From: Bacillus sp. FJAT-22090
GTDB lineage: Bacteria; Bacillota; Bacilli; Bacillales_A; Planococcaceae
Reading direction: 5' to 3'
Length of the DNA stretch: 64,000 nucleotides
NCBI RefSeq assembly: GCF_007676755.1
Contig: NZ_VEBK01000002.1
Location: 124,001 to 188,000 of the forward strand
The notes beneath the pieces are model-generated. The model made no database searches. It was given only the letters and a program-made list of their open reading frames with translations, and was not told the origin of the DNA. Both the position numbers and the translations under genes were made by a program. Of this stretch, positions 21,791 to 29,518 are shown in pieces. Numbering within the stretch: the first letter of the stretch is position 1; every line of letters starts with the position of its first letter.

Positions 21791-21919
21791 ATTATTCCTC
21801 CACTCATAACTGATTATATATGTTATACCCTATACCTTGCCTATGCAATCTTTCCGTCACGCTATATTTTCATTTTCACTAGAATATGAGACAATATAAT
21901 GCTGGAAAGGAAGTTTTAT

Positions 21920-22585
21920 ATGATAGCAACAAATAGTATGACACCATTGAATGACCCGTGGGAGGCCTATCGTGATATCGAATCATACGGGAAACTTACA
22001 TTATCCAATATTGAATTCACGACAACTAATCTTTGTAATATGCGATGTGCACATTGTGCAGTCGGCTATACATTACAATCGAAAGATCCGAAAGCACTTC
22101 CAATCGAGTTGATCATTCAAAGACTGGAAGAAATACCACATCTAAAAACGGTTAGCATTACAGGTGGCGAACCGATGCTGTCAAAAAAATCAGTGATGAA
22201 TTATGTGCTACCGCTTTTAAAATATGCGAATCAACGCGGAGTTCGTACTCAAATAAATTCAAACCTTACTCTTGATCCTGACAGATACTTACTTATTGCC
22301 CCTTATTTAGATGTCTTACATATTTCTCATAACTGGGGAACAATTGATGAATTTGTTGAAACAGGTTTTGCGATGATGGAAAGAAAACCGACCTATGAGC
22401 AACGAGCAAGTTTGTTTCAACGCATGATCGATAATAGCAGGATGCTTTCCGAAGCGGGTGTTATGGTATCAGCTGAGACTATGCTGAATAAAAAGACATT
22501 GCCCTATTTAGAGCATATCCATAAACAAGTAGTAGAAGAGATGAAATGCGCAAGACATGAGATACACCCTATGTATCCGTCGTAA
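21920..22585 (+). pseudogene. yfkAB: Radical-SAM protein YfkAB, 3' end cut off by the prophage
   Basis: 221 residues with the radical-SAM Cys motif CNMRCAHC and the ITGGEP SAM-binding motif. The sequence follows the bacillar YfkAB family (about 370 aa) up to CARHEIHPMYPS, where a stop appears at once. The family continues for roughly 150 more residues with additional cysteines, so the C-terminal domain is missing. A minus-strand phage terminator and phage genes start immediately downstream. The start MIATNSM is chosen for AAAGGAAG 6 nt upstream. A -10 TATAAT lies at 21893-21898. The missing 3' part should lie at the far prophage end. Confidence 0.88.
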
Positions 22586-22605
22586 TGAATCTTGTAAGTG
22601 TTTTA
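22560..22605. other. Probable prophage attachment junction (attL-type) inside yfkAB
   Basis: Homology to the YfkAB family ends at the codons for HPMYPS (about 22568-22582), and phage sequence begins before the terminator at 22605. The crossover core must lie in or just before this stretch. Its exact bases cannot be set without the other end. SP-beta itself also integrates inside a host gene (spsM) using a serine recombinase. Confidence 0.6.
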
Positions 22606-22645
22606 GGCAAAAGAAAAAACACTAGCTTAATTCAGCCAGTGCCTT
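22605..22645 (-). terminator. Terminator at the phage-host boundary
   Basis: On the minus strand CACTGGCT / AGCTAGTG pair (one G-T) across a 6-nt loop and are followed by TTTTTTCTTTT. It overlaps the last codons of the first phage ORF and insulates the truncated host gene from phage transcription. Confidence 0.8.
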
Positions 22646-22774
22646 CTTAACGAGTCTTTTGACATCCAATTTACCAACGATAGTTACTTCCTGTCCTGTG
22701 GATAAAGTAATTATTTCAATCTCTCTGCCTTCTTGTCGATACTTATCTAATATCTTATCCATTCCACTTTTCAA
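22622..22774 (-). CDS. Small basic protein next to the attachment site
   Basis: 50 aa starting MKSGMDKILDKYRQEG from a TTG, with AAGGAG 8 nt upstream. It ends LVKKALAELS. Basic and probably helical, with no recognised domain. It is the last phage gene before the attachment junction, a place where recombination directionality factors often sit. That role is a guess from position and size only. Confidence 0.6.
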   Translation of the reverse strand: MKSGMDKILDKYRQEGREIEIITLSTGQEVTIVGKLDVKRLVKKALAELS

Positions 22775-22797
22775 TGAACATTCTCCTTCTTATTAAT

Positions 22798-22818
22798 ATT
22801 ATAATAATTTACTTATGT
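22798..22818 (-). promoter_or_regulatory. Phage intergenic element, full match
   Basis: ACATAAGTAAATTATTATAAT on the minus strand, 24 nt before the small TTG-start gene. It overlaps the last codons of the DHFR gene. Confidence 0.7.
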
Positions 22819-23327
22819 AGATAAGTTACAAAGCAATAACTACAATCCTCTTCTTCACTGAAATGCCATTCTGAATACTTATCTACATTAAAATACTCTT
22901 TCAGAATATCTTTAGGGAAATACGTGTCAGCTTTCTTTGCTTCTTTGTCAATATGAGTTAAATGAACTTCATCTGCGTATGGAAGGAAAAGCTTATATAC
23001 CTCTGATCCACCGCAAATCCATATATCTTTGGTTTGATTCCCACTCTGGTAATGGTTTATTATTTGCTCAACCGAGTTCATTACAAAAACTTCAGGAGGA
23101 TGAGGAAAATTACTATCTCTAGTTAACACTACATTTACACGACCAGCTAATGGCTTAGGTAACGATTGAAATGTACGTTTTCCCATCACACAGAAATGAC
23201 CGCCCTCTACTGTTCCAGTAGTCAATTCTTTAAAGTGTTTCATATCTTCTGGAATACGAAATAATAAGTCATTCTTGTATCCTATTTCATTATTCTTGCC
23301 TACTGCCGCAATCATTTTTATACTCAT
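22809..23327 (-). CDS. folA: Dihydrofolate reductase
   Basis: 172-aa DHFR that reduces dihydrofolate with NADPH and recycles the folate oxidised by thymidylate synthase. MIAAVGKNNEIGYKNDLLFRIPEDMKHFK contains the substrate-pocket acid. MGKRTFQSLP and ICGGSEVYKLFLPYADEVHLT are the NADPH-site motifs. Length is normal for a phage DHFR. It forms a phage-encoded dTMP supply with ThyA two kb upstream. Its ribosome site is AAAAGAGG. Confidence 0.93.
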   Translation of the reverse strand: MSIKMIAAVGKNNEIGYKNDLLFRIPEDMKHFKELTTGTVEGGHFCVMGKRTFQSLPKPLAGRVNVVLTRDSNFPHPPEVFVMNSVEQIINHYQSGNQTKDIWICGGSEVYKLFLPYADEVHLTHIDKEAKKADTYFPKDILKEYFNVDKYSEWHFSEEEDCSYCFVTYLHK

Positions 23328-23355
23328 GAAATACCTCTTTTATTCTAGTTATATT

Positions 23356-23374
23356 TTTATAATTTACTTATGTT
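23356..23374 (-). promoter_or_regulatory. Phage intergenic element, short form
   Basis: TAACATAAGTAAATTATAAA on the minus strand, 29 nt before the DHFR start. This is the short variant, lacking one ATT triplet. Confidence 0.6.
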
Positions 23375-23395
23375 AAATATAATAAAACATGATTT

Positions 23396-23554
23396 TTACT
23401 TCTCTTCATAAAAGAAGATGCCATCAACAGCTTCAATCATTTTATCCATAGCATAAATACGACCCTTATTAAATTCGCTCATATTGTCACCTATGATTAA
23501 CAGAAGGTTTTCTCTTTCAAGCTTCAGATATTCTAAGATTGCTTTGTTTTCCAT
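23396..23554 (-). CDS. Small phage protein, unknown
   Basis: 52 aa, MENKAILEYLKLEREN to FFYEEK, acidic and helical. A strong GGAGGTGA site lies 8 nt before the ATG. No recognised domain. Confidence 0.7.
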   Translation of the reverse strand: MENKAILEYLKLERENLLLIIGDNMSEFNKGRIYAMDKMIEAVDGIFFYEEK

Positions 23555-23598
23555 CTTCTAAGTCACCTCCATTTTTCTTATAAAACGAGAATATTAAT

Positions 23599-23769
23599 CT
23601 ATTTGTATTTACCCTCTACATAAATTTCTTTCATGCGATTCCAATATTCTTCATGAGTTAATTCTCTGATGTAGTATTCTACTCCAAGTCTTCTTGATAA
23701 ATCATTTGCCGCCAATTCATTGTCAAGCGTGTAAATGTGCTCTTCATTTCGGAATATTCCATAAGACAT
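23599..23769 (-). CDS. Small phage protein, unknown
   Basis: 56 aa beginning MSYGIFRNEEHIYTLD, ending VEGKYK. AAAGGAGG precedes the ATG. Charged and soluble, no recognised family. Confidence 0.7.
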   Translation of the reverse strand: MSYGIFRNEEHIYTLDNELAANDLSRRLGVEYYIRELTHEEYWNRMKEIYVEGKYK

Positions 23770-23805
23770 CTACTTTCCTCCTTTAAAATAAGCATTTTGA
23801 ACGCT

Positions 23806-23979
23806 TTATCCACTTAAAACCCAATCTAAAGTTTCTATCTTACTTATTAACATACTTTTCAAACTGCTGTACTCAAGCCATTTCCCATCATATTTACCTC
23901 GCCAAAAATCCTTTTCGAGAGCTTCTAATTGATCTTTTTGCATATTTAACCTAATTCTAGCCATTTGCTCTGTTTGCAT
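23806..23979 (-). CDS. Small phage protein, unknown
   Basis: 57 aa, MQTEQMARIRLNMQKD to LDWVLSG, mostly helical. AGAAGGAG precedes the ATG. Not recognised. Confidence 0.68.
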   Translation of the reverse strand: MQTEQMARIRLNMQKDQLEALEKDFWRGKYDGKWLEYSSLKSMLISKIETLDWVLSG

Positions 23980-24031
23980 CTTCCTTCTCCTTCTTATGAA
24001 AAGTCTCTTTTATTGTGTAACGAACTGTGCA

Positions 24032-24286
24032 TCAAGAACTCATTTCTTTTACCAGAACATCAAATTCTTCTTGACTCATATTATTTGGCACAAAATAATT
24101 AATAACATTGTCAAATGGTTTAATATAATGCTTTAGTATTGATTCACCTTCTTCTCTATTAGCTACAGTTCCAGTTACATTGTTTAAATATTCTTCTCTA
24201 GTCATGTTCCAATGTGTCGGACAGTCAACAATTGTTGAAAATCTACAATACAACCCATTTGGCTGTTTCGCAATAAATGATCCCAT
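24032..24286 (-). CDS. Phage hypothetical protein
   Basis: 84 aa (MGSFIAKQPNGLYCRF to DVLVKEMSS). Mixed alpha/beta composition without membrane segments or a known motif. Same direction and spacing as its neighbours. Confidence 0.7.
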   Translation of the reverse strand: MGSFIAKQPNGLYCRFSTIVDCPTHWNMTREEYLNNVTGTVANREEGESILKHYIKPFDNVINYFVPNNMSQEEFDVLVKEMSS

Positions 24287-24317
24287 CTAATTCACCCCTT
24301 TGTTGATTTACAAGCTT

Positions 24318-24416
24318 CTACTTATCATTTAGATAATCCATGTAAGATTCTCTACACTTTTCACTGCAAAACATTTTGTTCTCTTCTGTTTCGTTTCCAC
24401 ACTCTCTACAAATCAT
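24318..24416 (-). CDS. 32-aa zinc-finger microprotein
   Basis: MICRECGNETEEN followed by MFCSEKCRES: two Cys pairs (CxxC and CxxxC) separated by 14 residues, which looks like a minimal zinc ribbon. GAAGGGGAAG precedes the ATG. Short enough to be missed by most gene finders, but its motif, ribosome site and fit between neighbours support it. Confidence 0.6.
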   Translation of the reverse strand: MICRECGNETEENKMFCSEKCRESYMDYLNDK

Positions 24417-24481
24417 CTTTTCTTCCCCTTCACTATATGTGCTTATCATGTCTAATTAAAATCTACTTTTTGTTTATACTT

Positions 24482-24679
24482 TTATTCATACTCCGATAAG
24501 TCTTCAATGTGGTCTTCCAATGGAAAGTCAGGAAATGAGCATTTTGCATAAGCTAGTCCACCATCTACAGCCACTTTTCCACACTTACAAAATTTAAAAT
24601 CGTGTCGGTCATATGATTCAATTATGTCATCACAATGCTTGCATCTGACTCTATTACGTCTTAGTTTAGGCTCATTCAT
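24482..24679 (-). CDS. Zinc-ribbon phage protein
   Basis: 65 aa with CKHCDD and CKCG, four Cys that could bind zinc, then an acidic C-terminus (FPLEDHIEDLSEYE). It overlaps no neighbour. Its stop overlaps an AATAAAA-type post-stop element. Function unknown. Confidence 0.72.
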   Translation of the reverse strand: MNEPKLRRNRVRCKHCDDIIESYDRHDFKFCKCGKVAVDGGLAYAKCSFPDFPLEDHIEDLSEYE

Positions 24680-24691
24680 TCAATTGTCTCC

Positions 24692-25561
24692 TTATATTCC
24701 TAAATCAAATTTCATATTAGGCTTAATGGGATTATAACCAATTAATTTAAAATCCCTGTCTGTAATATCATAGAAGTTAGTACCGTCTGGGACATTTAAT
24801 GTGAAAATTGGCTTTCTACCGCCTCTGTCTACTCCCTCAAATGTTAAAGCCCTCTTCAAAAGTTCTTTAGCTTGTTCTATTTGACGGTCATACAGATGTA
24901 AATTCTGAACAAAGTGAGCAAAGTTTCCTACTTTATAGCTGCAATGTTTCGCTATCATCATCTGTAATGCTAAATATTGCATTTTATTTATATGCCCAGC
25001 GACTAAATAATCCGATGAACGCTGCGTTAAAGTTAAATCAATATACTTACTATCAGAGCCTTTTCTCTTGACTACGCTTATTTCTATCTCAAACGCACAA
25101 GGTTTCAAGCCTTCTGTTTCAGCAAAATCTTTTTCTTGCCATAGATTGATAATATGTCGCCTTCCGAATGGGTCATTTATAAGACCATCTAATAGCTTAT
25201 TCATCAGGTCGTAACGTTTAACTGTCGCTCCGTAACGTTGACCAATTGTTCCGTCTCCTATGTTCCAACTATCCCACCAATGTATATTGTGCTTCTCTTT
25301 TAATACAGACAGCTCAGAAGTTTGATCTTGATAAATCCACCTTACTTCATTGATTCCATTCTTTATTGAAATAGGTCTTAATACTGTAATAGGTATTTCA
25401 CCTTTAGCAATGTCATACTTTTCAAATACCTGTGTAATAAATTGTGTGTGTGCAGGTTGTCCATCACTCTCATATCTTGGTCTTGGATTTTCATCAGTCG
25501 TTCCATTTTCAATAATGTCAAGCATGTTTTGGATAAAGTACGTTTCAGCTTTATTTAACAT
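24692..25561 (-). CDS. thyA: Thymidylate synthase (ThyA type)
   Basis: 289-aa enzyme methylating dUMP to dTMP with methylene-tetrahydrofolate. The catalytic Cys is in LKPCAFEIE. LTLTQRSSDYLVAGHINKMQYL is the dUMP-binding region (family consensus QRS.D...G...N), and YDRQIEQAKELL follows. YGATVKRYD replaces the usual YG.QWR. It is divergent from chromosomal ThyA, as in other phage versions, but the key residues are in place. It acts with the nearby DHFR. Confidence 0.93.
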   Translation of the reverse strand: MLNKAETYFIQNMLDIIENGTTDENPRPRYESDGQPAHTQFITQVFEKYDIAKGEIPITVLRPISIKNGINEVRWIYQDQTSELSVLKEKHNIHWWDSWNIGDGTIGQRYGATVKRYDLMNKLLDGLINDPFGRRHIINLWQEKDFAETEGLKPCAFEIEISVVKRKGSDSKYIDLTLTQRSSDYLVAGHINKMQYLALQMMIAKHCSYKVGNFAHFVQNLHLYDRQIEQAKELLKRALTFEGVDRGGRKPIFTLNVPDGTNFYDITDRDFKLIGYNPIKPNMKFDLGI

Positions 25562-25590
25562 TCAATCTTCCCCTCTATTAATTTGATAAT

Positions 25591-25613
25591 ATTATAATAA
25601 CTCACTTATGTTA
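25591..25613 (-). promoter_or_regulatory. Phage intergenic element
   Basis: TAACATAAGTGAGTTATTATAAT on the minus strand, 30 nt before the thyA start and directly after the sigma-factor stop. Confidence 0.6.
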
Positions 25614-25614
25614 A

Positions 25615-26193
25615 TTATGCAAACAATACTCGCTTTAGTTTTTCTTTATTCGTTTTTAGTAACTGACTACAATACTGAGGAGAGCAATCTAGCACTTGCC
25701 CTATTTCATCAAATGTGTATTCTAAATAACGCAATTCAACAATCCTAATTAACTTGTCAGCAAATTTACCCTTCAGATTTTCAAGGATTGTTCTGACTTC
25801 TTTCTCTCCATATCCTCTATCTTCTTCTCCAACCACATCATGTAGTAGTAAATCTTCATTTTCTTTGGATGAAAACGCTACATCTAGGCTATTTTTATCC
25901 AATAAAACTAGACTTTTATTGTCCACATTATTTAGACTATCCTTCGGTAACTCGTCCTGTATAGACCATATGATGTTCTGTATGGCGTGATTTCTCATCG
26001 TCTTACCTTTTTTCGGATCAAATGTCCTACAAGCTCTGTAAAGACCGATTCTACCATACTGAATTAAGTCATCTGTGTCTAAACCATGCGTAGCTGCGAA
26101 TTGTTCATGTAATGGAAATTGTCGTCTTATTGTTTGCCCAATGTATTTTTCGTTCTCTCTATATAATTTGTCTGCTTGTGTCTTTGTCTGCAA
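25615..26193 (-). CDS. Phage RNA polymerase sigma factor (sigma-70 family)
   Basis: 192 aa. Region 2 is visible as HGLDTDDLIQYGRIGLYRAC with KTMRNHAIQNIIWSIQDEL. Region 4 (residues about 145-190) is LIRIVELRYLEYTFDEIGQVLDCSPQYCSQLL, a helix-turn-helix for -35 recognition. Start is a TTG with GGGGG 7 nt upstream. It could redirect host polymerase to phage promoters. The recurring ACATAAGTAAATTATTATAAT element is a candidate target, which is inference. Confidence 0.88.
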   Translation of the reverse strand: MQTKTQADKLYRENEKYIGQTIRRQFPLHEQFAATHGLDTDDLIQYGRIGLYRACRTFDPKKGKTMRNHAIQNIIWSIQDELPKDSLNNVDNKSLVLLDKNSLDVAFSSKENEDLLLHDVVGEEDRGYGEKEVRTILENLKGKFADKLIRIVELRYLEYTFDEIGQVLDCSPQYCSQLLKTNKEKLKRVLFA

Positions 26194-26230
26194 AGTGATT
26201 CCCCCTGTTGGATGTTTTGTATTTGGATAT

Positions 26231-26262
26231 AAAAAGAAGGAAGGGATTGATTCCCTCCCTTT
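26231..26262 (-). terminator. Terminator after the dUTPase gene
   Basis: AAGGGAGGGA / TCCCTTCCTT on the minus strand (one mismatch, 5-nt loop) followed by TTCTTTTT. It separates the dUTPase transcript from the sigma-factor gene. Confidence 0.8.
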
Positions 26263-26273
26263 AGAATAATTGA

Positions 26274-26927
26274 TTATTTAATTCCCGTACTTCCGAATCC
26301 CCCGCGGCTAATTACATCTAATTCTTCTACTTCTTCAATTTCAACTTCAGGCATTTTACGTTGAATGCGGAATTGACAAACTCGATCATCAAAGTTGATA
26401 ACTGTATCTCTTGTTGCATAAACAGGGAATCTCCATTCATCCTCATTACCTGAATAAGAATTATCAATTACTCCATAGTGATTAGTTTGGATGATACCGT
26501 AATTCTTAAATGTGCTTGAGCGTGGTACTACATTTGCTTCAAAGCCTTCTGGCAACTTCATTCCTACACCTAGCTTAATTACTGCTGATTCTCCAGCTTT
26601 TAATTCAACCGTTTCAGCTACTCGTAGATCAATCCAATCCCCTTTAGTGATTTTCTCTAACTTTGTGATGTCTTTATTGAAATACTTAACCTTGATTTTT
26701 AGAGGAGCCTTAGACTTTTTTGCTTGTTTCTTAGCCTCAATCACAGTCAGATTAAACAAACGACATTCCACTAATTTTGTAGTACGTTCTCCTGTTTCTT
26801 TGTTTTGTGCTGTAATTACTTCTACTTTTGCAGTGTTAGTTTGATTATTGATAAATGTAACTTTACCGTTTTCTTTTAATTGCTTGTCGAATACTAAATC
26901 ACCTAATTGGATTTTTACGAATGTCAT
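26274..26927 (-). CDS. dut: dUTPase with an N-terminal extra domain
   Basis: 217-aa trimeric-type dUTP pyrophosphatase that prevents uracil incorporation and makes dUMP for ThyA. Conserved motifs: ESAVIKLGVGMKLPEGFEA, VVPRSSTFKNYGI, HYGVIDNSYSGNEDEW, RVCQFRIQRKM, and the C-terminal RGGFGSTGIK arm over the active site. Typical enzymes are about 145 aa. Here about 75 residues precede the domain (MTFVKIQLGDLVFDKQL onwards, beta-rich). The start follows AAAAGGGG. Corresponds to SP-beta YosS. Confidence 0.93.
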   Translation of the reverse strand: MTFVKIQLGDLVFDKQLKENGKVTFINNQTNTAKVEVITAQNKETGERTTKLVECRLFNLTVIEAKKQAKKSKAPLKIKVKYFNKDITKLEKITKGDWIDLRVAETVELKAGESAVIKLGVGMKLPEGFEANVVPRSSTFKNYGIIQTNHYGVIDNSYSGNEDEWRFPVYATRDTVINFDDRVCQFRIQRKMPEVEIEEVEELDVISRGGFGSTGIK

Positions 26928-26956
26928 TGTTTTATTTCCCCTTTTGTTCACTTATT

Positions 26957-26974
26957 TTTATAATTTACTTATGT
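26957..26974 (-). promoter_or_regulatory. Phage intergenic element, short form
   Basis: ACATAAGTAAATTATAAA on the minus strand, 30 nt before the dUTPase start, between it and the GIY-YIG gene. Confidence 0.6.
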
Positions 26975-27763
26975 TTAAAGTTTGTAGTAAGAATGTGGCT
27001 TGCTTATGTCTATTTCTGTATATGCTATATTCTTACTTATTCTATATATAGTCATTGTTGAAGAATCATATAAACTAACCAATTCGCTCTTTCCAAATCC
27101 AGCTCTCAATAAATGCTTTATCTCATAAACATCAGAAGGCAAAAGAGTATTTGTACCCTGTTTCCTTAGCTTATGACTATTTTCATTTTTGAATAGCAAC
27201 CATTCCTCGACCTCTTTCAAGTAAGACCACCTAGCTCCAGTATAAATAGATCCAATCGTTGCTCTGTCCACATTGTATTCGTGGGAAAGTTCTACGTGTG
27301 TTTTGTCAGCTTTGTAAAACTGCGAAACGATATCTCTGACCTGATTTTCAGATAATTTATTCATCCCGTTTGTTTCTCCAGTAGTTCTTTTATAAAGACC
27401 GTTACTGAATCCTTTTAATTTAGTATCACGTATTCTTTCTATTTCTTCCTGCGTTAATCTTCTTCCTCTAACACCGTCGCCACCTATGGTTTGATTGAAC
27501 CCATCAGTTAATGTGTCAAACAAATCGATATAAAACATCTCAGCTTTATTTAATGTTTCTTCATCAATGCAACTAAACTCTACCAACACATTGTATTCCA
27601 GCTTCCCATACTTATTAAAAGCTCTCTGCAAATGTTTGTTAAAATGAACATTGTTCTTTAGTTGCCATAGATGGTGTCTGTATCTTGTAGAACTATCTAT
27701 GTTTGAATCTTTACCAATATATTTAACATCATTGATGACTAGTTCATAAATTCCTTGTGTCAT
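26975..27763 (-). CDS. Free-standing GIY-YIG homing endonuclease
   Basis: 262 aa. The N-terminal GIY-YIG nuclease domain shows GIYELVINDVKYIGK, then RYRHHLWQLKNNVH, with an Asn/Glu-rich second half. It is followed by a DNA-binding tail with helix-turn-helix repeats (SENQVRDIVSQFYKADKTHVELSHEY; SDVYEIKHLLRAGFGKSELV). The nearby dUTPase and thioredoxin-like genes are intact, so it is not in an intron. It is inserted between yosR- and yosS-type genes, presumably spreading by cutting phages that lack it. Confidence 0.88.
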   Translation of the reverse strand: MTQGIYELVINDVKYIGKDSNIDSSTRYRHHLWQLKNNVHFNKHLQRAFNKYGKLEYNVLVEFSCIDEETLNKAEMFYIDLFDTLTDGFNQTIGGDGVRGRRLTQEEIERIRDTKLKGFSNGLYKRTTGETNGMNKLSENQVRDIVSQFYKADKTHVELSHEYNVDRATIGSIYTGARWSYLKEVEEWLLFKNENSHKLRKQGTNTLLPSDVYEIKHLLRAGFGKSELVSLYDSSTMTIYRISKNIAYTEIDISKPHSYYKL

Positions 27764-27767
27764 GGTA

Positions 27768-28010
27768 TTAAAGCTGTGAAATAAGTCGTTCTAATTCAGG
27801 TGGATTAAATCCATTAGAACGAGCTATTTCATTTCCATCATTGTCTAGTAGAATCGTTACTGGCACTGACATAATACCATACTTTACAGCTAATTCTGTA
27901 TTCTCCATGATGTCAAATTCATCATATACAACGCTATTAGAATCTAAAAATCCACTTACCATCGTGCAAGGATTGCAATTTTGCTTATAAATTTTAATTA
28001 ATTTAGTCAT
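27768..28010 (-). CDS. Thioredoxin-like redox protein (YosR/NrdH type)
   Basis: 80-aa thioredoxin-fold protein with active site CNPC near residues 12-15 and the cis-Pro segment MSVPVT. It is too short for classical thioredoxin and its position just after nrdF fits a dedicated reductant for the ribonucleotide reductase, as SP-beta YosR. Confidence 0.88.
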   Translation of the reverse strand: MTKLIKIYKQNCNPCTMVSGFLDSNSVVYDEFDIMENTELAVKYGIMSVPVTILLDNDGNEIARSNGFNPPELERLISQL

Positions 28011-28025
28011 CTAATTTCCTCCATT

Positions 28026-29069
28026 TTATAGGTCGTCAAAACCATTATCGTCTGTAACTTTTGCATACTGCCTCGACTTTTGCTCGAAAAAATCAGTTTT
28101 AGTTAAGTCTTGATCATCGCCTTCGCTTACATATGCTCGAATCCATTTCATAGAGTTCTCATTCACGCCTTCATAAATTGGTGCTACATTAATCATAGAC
28201 AAACATTTATTAGCACGATATTGAATGTACCCTTCCATTTCATCTAAATCAATCTCAGGAATATCAGCTAAAATGAATCTTGACCATTCATTTTCTTTTT
28301 CTGCTGCCTCTTTAAATAGCGATTGTGCAAAACTTTCTACATCAAACCCGATTTCATCCTTATTCTCTTCGATTAACAGTTTAATTATTTGAGCTGTTAA
28401 AAATTGGTGTGGATTTTCATCTCTTTGAATATAGGAAATCATAGTAGAAGTCCCTACCATTTTTTGATGACGAGCTAAGTTATAAAAGAAAGCAAACGCT
28501 GAATAGAAATTAATTCCCTCTAAAATAATTGATGCAATTAGACCTTTTAGAAGGTTTTCAATTGTGCTGTCATTCAGGAAGTTTTCATAGTGTTCAATAA
28601 TTAATGCGTTTCGCTCATATACCTCCTTCTTTCGGGCAGTTTGAAATGCGATGTCTTGATTCTTTTCATGCTCTACAGATGAGAGAACATAAGAGTATGA
28701 GTGATTGTGTACTACTTCTTGCTGAGCTGCTACGATTAGACAGCTTCGTATTGAATCATCTGACAAATAATTTTGTACAGAACCAAAGAACTTCGGTTGA
28801 ACAGAATCAAGTATAGCAAGCAGTCCGATAATATTACGGAAAGCTTCACGCTCAGTTTCAGTTAGTACTGAGTTATACTGCTTAGTGTCAGACGTCATAT
28901 TAATTTCAAATGGAGTCCAGAAATTCCCTAATAGTGCCTTATAGATACTGTAAAACTGTGGATACTTAATATCTTCCCAGTTCAAAATACCACTTGCTTG
29001 CTCATTAATGACTGCTTTTGATTGGTTTTCTTTTGATGGATCAAATAGTTTTACACGATTTACTTTCAC
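28026..29069 (-). CDS. nrdF: Ribonucleotide reductase class Ib, beta subunit (NrdF)
   Basis: 347-aa radical-generating subunit. Carboxylate/His metal ligands are seen in AAQQEVVHNHSYSYVLSS and in IASIILEGINFYSAFAFFYNLA with RDENPHQF following. The C-terminus is a flexible tail with aromatic residues that docks to NrdE. It overlaps nrdI by 4 nt. Unlike SP-beta bnrdF, no intron interrupts it. Confidence 0.94.
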   Translation of the reverse strand: MKVNRVKLFDPSKENQSKAVINEQASGILNWEDIKYPQFYSIYKALLGNFWTPFEINMTSDTKQYNSVLTETEREAFRNIIGLLAILDSVQPKFFGSVQNYLSDDSIRSCLIVAAQQEVVHNHSYSYVLSSVEHEKNQDIAFQTARKKEVYERNALIIEHYENFLNDSTIENLLKGLIASIILEGINFYSAFAFFYNLARHQKMVGTSTMISYIQRDENPHQFLTAQIIKLLIEENKDEIGFDVESFAQSLFKEAAEKENEWSRFILADIPEIDLDEMEGYIQYRANKCLSMINVAPIYEGVNENSMKWIRAYVSEGDDQDLTKTDFFEQKSRQYAKVTDDNGFDDL

Positions 29070-29518
29070 TTAATTACCTCCAAGATTTCATTTGTATATT
29101 CTTTGACTTTGTTTTCTTTTCCTTTTGGATTCTGTTCAATTTTTAATTTACAATCAACAATAATTCCATGCTTTTGTAGATGGTATTCCATTTCATCTAC
29201 AGCTCTACAGTAATACTCTTCACCCCATTGGGTTTCACCTGTTCCAAATAATGAACAGCGCTTTATTTTTTGTGGCTCTTCAATAAGAATTTTTTTAAAC
29301 ATCTTTCTCATGGGAATCGGTAACTTTCCTTGCTGTCTCTTAATTTCCCAAGTCAAACTTCCAAATAATACATAGTCATATTCGCTTAAGTCAAAATCAT
29401 CCTTATGGGAGAATAGGTGAACTTGATGTCCACCTTCCTCTATATAACCCTTAATTAGTGTAGCTAAGTCTCTAGTGTTGCCACTGAAAGTTAAATACAC
29501 AATTGCAACCTTAATCAT
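29066..29518 (-). CDS. nrdI: NrdI flavodoxin-like protein
   Basis: 150-aa FMN protein that supplies superoxide to assemble the manganese-tyrosyl cofactor of NrdF. The flavodoxin P-loop is YLTFSGNTRDLA at the N-terminus, and LFGSLTWEIKRQQGKLP and FGTGETQWGEEYYCRAVDE are the family motifs. It overlaps nrdE and nrdF at its two ends, giving a coupled nrdE-nrdI-nrdF unit. Confidence 0.93.
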   Translation of the reverse strand: MIKVAIVYLTFSGNTRDLATLIKGYIEEGGHQVHLFSHKDDFDLSEYDYVLFGSLTWEIKRQQGKLPIPMRKMFKKILIEEPQKIKRCSLFGTGETQWGEEYYCRAVDEMEYHLQKHGIIVDCKLKIEQNPKGKENKVKEYTNEILEVIK

